A stretch of DNA of 64,000 nucleotides. It comes from Ciona intestinalis. Lineage: Eukaryota > Chordata > Ascidiacea > Phlebobranchia > Cionidae. Below are positions 47,588 through 59,500 of the stretch, in pieces. The DNA lies in assembly GCF_000224145.3 (NCBI RefSeq), contig NC_020173.2, forward strand, positions 5,279,039 through 5,343,038, written 5' to 3'. The notes under the pieces are model-generated. The model was not told where the DNA came from. It made no database searches and was given only the letters and a program-made list of their open reading frames with translations. How positions within the stretch are numbered: the first letter of the stretch is position 1; each line of letters opens with the position of its first letter. Made by a program: the position numbers and the translations under genes.

Positions 47588-50500
47588 TCATCGACCATTA
47601 CACGAACGCACAACGGGAGAATTAAACGCGTCAGCCCGTAAATCAATTGATTCGTCGTGGATCTTTGCTGAGGCCACGCAGCCGACGAACGGGACAAAGA
47701 AAGATTTGTAAAGACCAATACCTCGCGGTCGGTAGTCAACGCCACCTAAGAAAAAAATGGTTTTATGACTTTTTGGAAATATGAAAAGAGACATGGGAAA
47801 ATTCGGGACATTATAACATAAATTAAACAGAAAGACAAAAATATAAAAAAAGCTGCATACTCTTCTTAGAAGTACATTTTAAAGGTAGTTTTTAACAATG
47901 AGCATACCAGGTTACAAACGCATAAAAAGACACACTGGGCATGCACGTGAGGTGCACCAGACATACAAAACATTATTTCTCACCTAACCACAACATTCCA
48001 TCAGAGTTCAGGTGATTAGTTAACCCTGGTGAGGTCGCTGTCTTTATTAACCCGTTGTTTACTTGCAAACTTCCTATGTTCATTTTTCTGTGAAACAAAA
48101 CAGTATAAGTTGTGTCAAAACTTTTGACAGCCTCGCATTTTATTTGGGTACACAACCGCGCTTTATACTGATCCTCTTTTCCAAAACTTTTATTTATAGC
48201 AGGGTTTAAGCCGAGACACACAAAGTTGCAAAACTAGTAATAAAAATCTTGATAGTTGTCAAAATTCCTGTGTTATTTCCAAACATAATTTAAAAAATAA
48301 ATTAAACCGAACCTGTTAACTTTTACAGTTGTCCATTCTCCGTTGTTGATTTGCTGGTCGGATATTACGTGCGCTGGACCAGAACCAAGGTCAAAACGAA
48401 GATGAAGACGACCGTCATGGATTGCGAGTGCAATATAATCGACCCCCTCCCTCGCTTTGCCCACCATGAGCAGTAGACCGTGACGAGCAGTAGTGCGGAA
48501 CACGATTTCATAATTGTTGTGTGTTCGTGCACGAGAACTAAACAAAAAAAAAAATGATATTGAAATTTTTAGATTTAGGGTGTGTGTGCTTCTGAGAAGA
48601 TTTTATCTAATGTACTGTACTATAAAAGGTTTAAGTCACTTAGTGTAGAAGGTAAGTTATAGAGTTATATGATTTGGCCTACTAAGGTATTCTCTGGGGT
48701 TGGACTCACAATAAGTTAGTGGGGTTTTACCTTAATGAGTTTTTAGAACCCATCTATATATAAAGTTGGATATAAATTATATATAGCATATATTAACTAC
48801 TGTTGTTTTTTATTGCAGTAAATCTCAGTTGTATACACAATGTTTTTATGACTGCTTTGAGCAAGATGTAATATATTTCCAAATCATGCAGCATTCTCAA
48901 TGTTAGCATGAATATGATGTTTTAGATGAAATGACCATAAAAAATAAACATAAAGAGTTTTTTAAATTCTAATGTATTTTTCATACAGCACTATTGACAT
49001 GAATTCAAAATGACAAACTAACTGTTAAATATGATCACAAAAAATAGGTCTTTAAAAAATGTTACTTGATTTCCCGTGCGCACATTCCTATGGACATGAA
49101 TTCATGACAAATGACACTAAAACTAACTAATGATTTGCACGATGTTAAATGATATGTTGATGCAATGGCAGTTTAACCTAAACATTTCTTACTTGTCACT
49201 TAGTTGCCTGTTATTAGAAGAAAAAAACTACATATCAAGATTTTTAAACAAAGATTTTGATATAATTCTTATACAGTTTTAACTAACTTGACAAATTTTA
49301 TTAGCTTTTTTACATTTTAAACAAATTTTACTACCTTTATTTAAAAATATTTATTTCCGAGTATTTCAAAAGTTTAATCTTTTAAATGTAAATCAACTTT
49401 AAATCAGCATAACCACTTACTCTCGAAAATCGTTTGGCCTTTTTTCGTAAAAAGTAAGCAAGAAAAATCAGAAAGAATAAACTGTTACATCATATTATTA
49501 ATTTAAATGTACTTCTAAACTAATTATAAACCATTCATAAAATATACAACAAATTTTTTGGTAGTTATTTAGCAATTATAAAAATTCTGCTTCACAAAAT
49601 TTCAGTTTAATTTTGTAAATGTGTTTAATATTAAGAGGTATTAATAAATCAACACCCCACTGTTAGTACAAGCCACCTAAATAAATGTTTCATAACATAA
49701 ATACAACTTACATTGCTTTCACTGCATTCCTATACATTATCTTAGTTGTTCCATCCAAATAAATGGCAGTCGCTTGTTCATCTTGTAGCAAGTCAGTAGA
49801 ATGTTCTAGAAAAAGGCAATTTAAGTTATTTTTATGCTAAAAATATATGTTTTTTATTTGTTCTCTTAGAAACTACATTCTTTTAAAACACTAAACAGTT
49901 ATTAAAACATTTTGAGAAAAGTGATATGCTTTTGTGCTAGAAAATAGTATTCTGTTTATTTTCTTTATAAAACAATATCATCTTTTGATTCGTGTTTTGG
50001 TTAGCATAAAAACGGTTACATACATCTCACATAGGACTTATATTAAATTAGATTCTAGATGCAAAGTACATTATCTGAATAAGGTCTCACCTTGCTCACA
50101 GTTATCTCCCGTGTAGTAAGGTAAGCACACGCACATATATTCTGCTCCACGTGGATGGCATACACCACCATTGTCGCATGGGTTGCGATAACATGTATGG
50201 GCGTTGAATGCTATTACATTGAAGTAAGAGACACTACCAGCTGGGGAGATGGGCAGGTTCACACCGTTCACTTGGAACTTAGGAATAATACAAAATTAAA
50301 AAAGAAAAACTTTTTAGTGATATTTAACACAGATATTAGAGAATAAGTAACAGAATATTGGAAAATATAAAAAAAAAACACTGGAAAAATGTATATAAAA
50401 GAAAGGGGAAAAAGGCTTTAAAAAAATGTTAAATGAAAAATTTACAAAACTATTGTGTGTCTGAAGCAAAATATAAATACCTTTTGTAATGCACCACTCA

Positions 50501-53500
50501 GTCCAGTTGTCACTCCAGCTTCTGGATTAAATTTGACACCATCAGGGAACCCACCAACATACATAGGTTGCTTAAGGTCTAAGAAGGAGTGTTGGCTCTG
50601 AAAAATATACGGTTGAAATTGGATTGTACAGTACTGTGGGGTAAGATAGGAGACCTTTACTACATAATATCCAAATATCCTGATCGTGTTTTGAACTATT
50701 AACAAAGATCTATGGGAGTTGTTAGGATACAATTGAATTTTATAATTTTTTAAATGCTCTTTGTTTACTACCAAATGGAACGAGAAAATTGAAAGGTGTC
50801 TCATCCTCCCCACCCTACTATATTTAATAAAGCATATTAAAATAATGGTGATATGATAGCTTTAAATAAGATTAATTTAAAGCGGAGATCCCGATCTGAA
50901 TAAATGGTTTAAAATCTTAGATTAATGTTTCAGTGATGACCCAATGATTTTAAAATATGAGAATGATGGACAACACTGACAACATAGAAATAGCATACCC
51001 TGTGTTTCCAATACCATTGACGCTTTTGTCAAAAATTAAAATTTATTAAATATTTTTTGCATTTAGAAATATTCATACATTCAAATATTACTGTGTTTAT
51101 ACATTGAATTAATATTGTTAAGTTATCTATAGTGTATAAAAAAATTAACATTAATTTGTTTATTATTTTATTTTCTACTTGATTTTTGAATCACAACATC
51201 AATTTTTACGAAATACAAACCTTGTTTTTAACAGGAGGAATGGCTTTCTGTATGCAACATGATAAATAAAAACAGTTTAAAGAATATTTGTAGCAATTTT
51301 TATAACATATCAAAAATGGACATTTTTGACTAAGTCAGATACCCAAAACTTTCAGAAGGTGTTTCTCACAGATGCATGATTTAATAAAAATTTATAGGTA
51401 TCACGAAAGATTGTATCGTATGGTTATGGTATATAGTACTGGGGGCGAAGATGGGACACCTTTAGCACATAATATCCAAATATCCTGATCGTGTTTTAAA
51501 CAATCAACAACGTTCTATATGGGAGTCGTCATGATACAGTTTTATAAATATTCAAAAGTTGTTTGATTACTACTAAATGGGACAAGAAAATAGAATGAGA
51601 AGGTGTGCCATCTTCCCCACCCTTATATATATCATATTACTTACCGGTGATGTCCCATACACTGGATCAAAATTATCCAATGAAAGGTCTCCAGTTCTCA
51701 TGGCACGAGATAACACCACAATATGCCATTCATTCAAACTTACAGGGTTGGCACTCCTGTGGAATAGAAATCAAACCAAATCTAATTCTATCAAATAACA
51801 AAATATTTGGTAAATTCTTTTAATGTTAAATAAAAAATGGCTTAAAGCTAAAAACTTAACTAAAACTCACAGATTTTAACTGTAAAAACACTACATTGGT
51901 GTTATACAAAAGGTACATAAATGTTTAGTTTTATACACCTTGTGCCTATTCATACAAGATTCATATTAACTGTGTCAAAAGCGAATAAAAATCTAAAAGA
52001 AGTTAACTTACAATATCTAAATTGGTGTTTTAACAAAGCCCATACAATTCCCAAAGCTTAATTAGTTTGGTATTCTAAACTTGATTAAATCAATTTTCTG
52101 ACACGAGAATTTATTTGGTCAAAATTAGGATAGCATAAACAAAATGTTTTCTACAAAATCTTGTTTTCTATGTTTATACAAGTTATATAAATTTGCATCT
52201 TACCTGATATTTGCTGCCCCTTGTCCAAGGTTGTATTTAAACTCAAGGAATCCATTCTTTAGATTGAGGGAAACAAAATCTCCTTTGCCAGATTTTTTCT
52301 GCCCGTTGTAGAAAATTAAACCTGAATATGATTTTGATTATGAGTTAAAATGTAAGTTACAAACTTCTTTCTATCATGTGAATATTTTATCTCTTTGAAT
52401 ATGATAACAAAATTTATACTAATTAAAAGGGAAAGAATTACTAGCAAAACAATGGTCACACTAATACAGCAATATTAAAATACTAAAAAATTGGTAATTA
52501 ACTCACAGTGGAGTTACTTAAAATGAATAATCCAGCGCATATGTTTTACTACCCTGCAACAAATTGTTCGAAATATAAAAGTGTCTCACCGTCAGGTTGA
52601 TTTGAATAAAATAAGATTTCTATTGACATGATTGACCGAACATCCTTTCCTAAAGATGGAAGTTCCAAATATGAATCGCCGGCAAATGCAGGCATGAAGG
52701 ACGGGCCTTGCAGAGCAGCAGATTGGTCTGAAAAGTAAAATAAAATTCATTAAAGTTTGAGTCTACACAAATTTGTTTTTTTCTTTGTATGATACTAGAG
52801 ATAAGATATACAATTATTATTATTATACTTTATTATACAATTGGTTGGATTGAATTTGTCTGTTACGTATCTTCATAGCACCAGATCCTCACACAAAAAT
52901 CGTCCTACTATATTAGCAGTGAGCACTAGATCAGGGTCAGATTTGCGGAACTACAGTTATCACTTTTTTTAAAACAAATAAAACTTTTCTCACTGGTCAT
53001 GCAAAGAGATCCTGATCTTCCTGGAGGACATTTGCAGGTGAATTCCTCCTCACCAGGCATCTCTATACACTTAGCACCTCCCTGACAAGGGTTAGGCGAG
53101 CACGGGTTGTTTGGTTTCTTTTTGACCGAAAGTCCAGTATTTTCCCTTTGACATGTTTCACCTAAAAAGTAAATTTTTTTTTTTTTAAAAAGAAATACAT
53201 TTTTTTTAATTGGTTTTTGATTTTTTTAAATTGATTTTTTTTTAAATAGGCCACGTATTTAGTTAAAATGACTAAATGTACAATTTTTCATGTATATTTT
53301 ATTTTTATGTATTTAGTTAAAACAGACAATTTTTACCTTCATAATTATCTTTGCATTCGCATTTGTTTGTGAAGATATTCGCTTGCATTGTGATGAAACA
53401 ATTGGCTGAATGCTGGCATGGGTTGGGAATGCAGGGAGATGCACCACATTCTGCAAGGCTGTTTAAATATAATTTTTTGTTTAAGAAAATATAATTTTTT

Positions 53501-56500
53501 GTTTAGGAAAATATAGATTTTTGTTTAAGAAGGAAATAAACTTGAATATTTAGGAGGAAATGATAAAAGGCAACTTTTTAGAAAAAGAATGGTTTAAATA
53601 TTTAGTTTGAATTTTGATTTTACAGTATAAAATAGTTTAAAACATATTTATTTTAAAAAAAAGACAAATCTAAATTACTATAAAGCTAAAAACCAGTTAC
53701 AACTTAAATATTTTAAAAACTATAAAAAAAGGTTTAAAAATTAAGAAAATGATTTCAAATTTACCGGAACGTTGAAACACAGTGATCAGAGTTGGATGTA
53801 ATGTTTAGCTGGTTTTCATTTATCCTCACTTCTTCTATGCATCCTGTTAATCCTTTGTCTACTCCTGTTTGCTTCTGGTATCTCCTGTGAGAGATATTGT
53901 TAAAAAAACATAACACCCACAAAGTAACATACATGGTAACTCGAAAGCGGGCACGAGGTGATAAACCGGTGTGTTAACGACTGTCGTTTTTCGGCCACGG
54001 GAGGATAAAGTAAGTTACATTCAATCATTCATCACGAGTGTCCTACATTATAAATCTTTTATGCTACAACCTATTTTTAACTTTCTATGATTTAAACTCT
54101 AGTGAAAAATTTGGTGCATTTGCCAAAGTATTAAAACCATAGTAATTTTATTTGTTTTAAGTTTAAGTCACTAAATTAAATTTAAGCCACTTTTTAACTC
54201 ATTTTAAATGGATCCAACTTTGTCTAGATAGCCAAGGTAACGCCACCATGGAAAATCAATATCATATTAAAAAAACAAAATCCCAACTCACTGGTCAAGG
54301 TATGTATTAAAACCGTTCACCGAAGAAAATATCACATTAAAATGCCAAATCATATTAAATTTATAATATTAAAATATAACTGTTATATAGTAGGGTGGGG
54401 AAAAATGGGACACCTTTAGCACATATTACTCAAATATTTTAAACGTGTTTTAATTAATTAACAACGGTCTTTGGAAGTCGTTGTGATATAGTTTTATAAT
54501 TCGTTGAATGTTCTTTGTTTACTACTCAATGGTACGAGAAAATAGAGTTGGGAGGTGTCCCATCTTTCCCCACCGTACTGTATTAAAATATTAAAAGCCC
54601 AACTCACTGGTCTTCAAGGTATGTATTAAACCCTCCAACAAAGAAATTGGAATCTAGATTTAATCCTGAGGCGTGGCCAGGTGATGTTCCTTGTACTGGA
54701 GGATCTGCATCTACTTGTAACATTCCATCTCTTCTTATTCTACGAGCTACTATGGTATGCCACTGTGTGCTGTTGATTGGACGCTTGCTACGAAGCTTTA
54801 ACATGCCAGAACCCATGTCGAATCTGGAAATATTAAAAGAATATAAAAACTGTTAATTTTTTGACTGCATCTATGTCTTAAGTATTTGAATTTACACTCT
54901 TATTTTAATTCAATTCTTTTTTTCACATTTAAGCTAAAGTTACAATTTTCTGTAAAAGTTTATTTTGTGACTTGAATATATATATTTTCATTAAACATGC
55001 TGATATTTTTACTTAAATGCTTGAAAATCTGTTACCTGAATTCCACATAGCCATTATTAATTGCGAGAGAAATAAAATCCCTTCCGTTATTGAGCTGGCC
55101 ACTGTAGAAGAGAATCCCTTCAGGATCTGCTGAGCGAAACTTCAACTGGATTGTGATCTCACTGAAGGCATTCACTTTACGGAACTCGGCGTAAGAAGCC
55201 CCACTGAAGTGAGGGACAGTCCATGGCCCATCTGGAATATAATATATGAAAAAACTACAAGTTTTGAGTCTTTTGACAAATGTGAAAAATGCAAGTCCAA
55301 AATAAAACTGTAAAAAAATGTATTTTTTTTTAACAAATGCAAAAAATGTGTTTTTGCACATTGCATGCAACACGGTCTATACTATATATTTTTGTTAATG
55401 TGGAACATTTTTATCAAATTATTCATAAGAGTTTTAGTTTGCCTGTTTGAGTTTTATAACATATAATTTATACCTTCTGTGTAGTTTGAAAGTGCTGGTA
55501 CAGGAGTTGTGTATTCCTCTAACATCCTTTCAGCATCTGAGCATTAAAAACCAATTTAAATAAGTTACATAAAGCTGGTAAGGGCAAACAATACAAGAGA
55601 AAAACAATGTTTTATAAAGGTTTGTCTTGGTGACCAGATTTGTGAAGATACTTGAGAGACCACATATAGATTTGGAAAATTATAGTAGTGTGGGGTACGA
55701 TGGGAAACCTTTAGCACATAATGTCCAAATGTTCCAATCAAGTTTTAATCAACTAACAACAGTCTATGGAAGTCGTGAGGATACGGTTTTACAACTTTTT
55801 AAATTTTCTTTGATTAATAATACCAAATGGGACGACAAAAAAGAATGAAAAGGTGTCCCATCTTCTCCCATCCTACTATATATGTTGTAGTTGCAAAAGT
55901 ACATCTACAGAAACATTGGACACTATTTCAGTCTCTTAATACATCTTAAAAAGTTACTAACAAAAACCTAAACAGTTTTGCAAAAGCAAAAAACTCACTT
56001 AAAAATACAAATTTAAATAGGTTTTAAATTTAAACAATGATTTAGAACAGAAAAGGCATCACATTTGTGCAGTTGAAGTTGTAAGTTGAATATGCAAACA
56101 AATAAACAAACTTAAAATTATGGTATTAACGTGCAGCAAACAGTAGAGCAACAAAACAACAATTGTACACAGTGAAAAATACAGTGTGAACTTAAACACA
56201 ATAAGTGTGAGAGAAAGTGTAAAGCAAGTGGAACAAATCATCCAAGAGCTCAGAACACACACAGTAAAACAGCCATTTCCAAAATCAGAAATTAAAAAAT
56301 CCAACAAAATTAACATTAGCTGCAAAATGGAAAACTTTAGCAAGAGAAGGTGACCATAAAGTTAATCCAATAGTAGAACACTCATTTTTAATACCACCAG
56401 CACACAGTTCAAGGCACCCCAAACTTCAAACAGTGCTTGTCATTTTAAAAACACAACCACAAGAAAAACAGTCAAACCAAACGCTCTCAAAACTTGGCAC

Positions 56501-59500
56501 AAAAAGTTGGTGTTTTAAAATTTACTTACAGAGTTCAGGTTCAATGTCGTAATCATCATATTCCATCAACACTGGTTCATAGGGTGCATCGTGTACAAAC
56601 ATATTCTGCTTGCCTAAACAACCAACATAAACAAACCTATTTCTGCATGCCTTCTGCATTTGCAATGTGGTGCACTATGTGTGTTTAAATGTTTCGCTTA
56701 CTTATCCTGTGTATTAAATATACTGGTGCACTATTGTTTCCATGTGTTTTAAAGTTTGGTTTAAGGACCACCAAGGTATTTATTTCAGACTTTAAATTGG
56801 CCGGTATTTTGCCATAGTTGCAGTATGAATTTTAAACCCATTGAAGTCTATAAAGCTCATTCAAGTATCTTAAATACCCTAACATGCAGAAGCATTTTTA
56901 AAACCCATTTTGATCCCAATTTTTCTAGTGAACATAGACCTAAAAATTGCCAACAGTGTTATATTTTTCTGTCAATGATTTTCTACAATTTCTGATTTTC
57001 TATAATTTTCCAATTTGTTTTAAAGAAAGCAGGAGGGGCAAGTAACTACAAGCAGATTGCACTACAGCAGGTTTGCTACATAATGCCATGCATTGGCAGC
57101 TAATGTGTGATGTTAATACACTAAATTACTGCTGTAAGCTTGGGGTAAATGAAACATAGGGTGCTCAGTGTTAAGCGTGTTTGCCAGGTTATATCTACTG
57201 AGTAAAAGCTATTTTTCCATTAATTTAGTAAAATTTACAGGTCAAGTAACTTAATGGTAAAAGTCATACAAAACGTATGTGCCTGCTAACTTTAAGGTAA
57301 AAGATTATATTATTTTAATATTGTAAAGTAAAAGTGTATCTGCTGGGGTATAAGCAGTTGTTAATAAAATTAGTGTCAAAATGTATGTGATCCTTTATGG
57401 GCCAGTTACTTAATGGTAAAATTTATTTTATTTTACTATTGTAAAGTAAAAATTGAACTGATGTGGTATAAATTCGGTAATTCAGACCATTTTTTTAGCA
57501 CTAAAGCATAATTTTAATGCAAAAAAAAAAAAAATGTGTTTAGAAAATTATAATATTAAAAAAATAGATTCATACTAAATGTTGAAATCTTGAAAAATTT
57601 TGGACTAAAAGAATAGTTTTTTCTTTATTTTAACGGAACCTAAATATAGCTTAAAGTGTGTACAAATTCTGCCATGCAAATCAATAGGTGCGAACATAGG
57701 GTGTGGAAAATTTGGTTTAATTTTTTGCGATAATTTTTAATAAGTAGTGTGCTTGCCCCTAAAGTGCTTCCACAGTTAACCCAATTTTGGGTGGGAAACC
57801 CAGGGTACTTTGTTTGATTAGTGATGTGCTCATATCAATGTGTGCGCGTGGTGAAGTAATTTTGGTGATAAATTAATTTTGGTGTCATTTTCATCTAGTA
57901 TTGGTTTTACAGCCACATTGGAAAGGCAGATGGTAAAAAAAAAAAAATGAATTATAAAAAAACAGGCACTCGTCACTGTCACACAACTCACACACAAACC
58001 ACTCCAAAACAATGGAAATAGTATATGAGCAATTAAAGAAGGAAGATTAAACTTTATGAAGAACAGAAACGTTTTTTGAATTGTTGAATTTTTTATTAAA
58101 AAAAAATTAAAAAATAATTTAAAAAAAAAATTTGAAAAATAATTTTAACTTTTAAAAAGTAGCAAATTCTTATTATTTTATTAAAAAAACGTATTTGCTC
58201 TTCATTTAAAATTACCAATACAAAGCACCGACTACTGCAAATATTTCTCTACAAAAGCAAGAAGCCATGCAATAAGCTGATGACAAAAGAAAGCAATTGG
58301 AATTCTAACTTCCTGGACAATTATACTGGTAACAAAACTTTGGAAAATTTTACAGAATTTTATTCAATACTTTCACTTCTTTACATAGATGATGCACAAA
58401 TGTAATGATAAAATGGGTAGATTACGCAACTCAAACAGATTGAAATAATAATATAATTAGGCTCATAGTAAAAGTGCCCAGCCAGCAATAAATGTATCAT
58501 ATAGGTATACACATTTTTGTGATATATGCGGCTACATTGGCTGCAGTATTTGCAAAATTATCACAATAGTAGTTATTTCAGCAATTGCCTAATATAAAAA
58601 ACACTGCGGTGCCATTGTTTTTAAATTAACCAGACTGTCAAGCCTTTAAAATTCACCATGATTTTTAGTAAATCAAATTTTGCCACAGGCAGTCGGTGGC
58701 GCGCTACCGGTTTTATATTACAGTAATATTAATGTGCCACTGATTTTCAGGTGAATTTCAAAGGTTACGACAAGCAATAAATTAAATTCTATGCTGATGC
58801 AAATCACTGTGTTGAGATACTCAGTTATTCAAAATTTAAACACAAGTTTGATAGGAATTAATATGGAATTTGATATCGCTTAATTTTATAACTTTATGCC
58901 AAAATTGGATTGATAGTCAATTACATTCTGATAAGAACATGTATTAAAAACTAATCTCTAAAACTCAGTTAAAATGGTTATTACTACTATTGTGTAAAAC
59001 AAACAGAAAACAAATATCAATGGCATAACTAGCTTTAAATCAAAGTTTCTATAAAAACAAGATTATTATATGATTTTTGGTTCACATTATTAGTAGTTCA
59101 AACTACTAAAGCACTGGCTAGTTACGCCACTGAAAACGGGTTAAAACCGGAATAAACTGGTCTACACAAATGGAATGACCAAAATAACATGCAAGTTAGT
59201 TGATCGTGTCGGTACCTGTTAGCTCCGAGATAGTGAAGTAACGATTTTCACTCGACGCTGCGTTTAAGGCGTCCTGGATTGCTCCTGCATCCGATCCGGA
59301 TGTCAAATGGAGCTCAAATGTGACGATAACTCCTCCCCAGAAGATGCTGGCAGATCGGAAGGAACTGATACGCACGGCACGCACGGAATCCAGGAGTGGG
59401 GGGTTGCTTATTAATGACATGATCTGAAAGATGTTTGGGTTTTAAGAATGAGGTTTCCGTTTATTAATATTTATAAAGAGCAACAACAGTCATTATAACA

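Noticed and set aside
49066..49087. A third microexon-like stretch near the agrin z position (GAATGTGCGCACGGGAAATC followed by AA) with acceptor CCATAG and donor GTAACA
   Set aside because: It is 22 nt and would shift the LG3 frame in every combination with the other exons.
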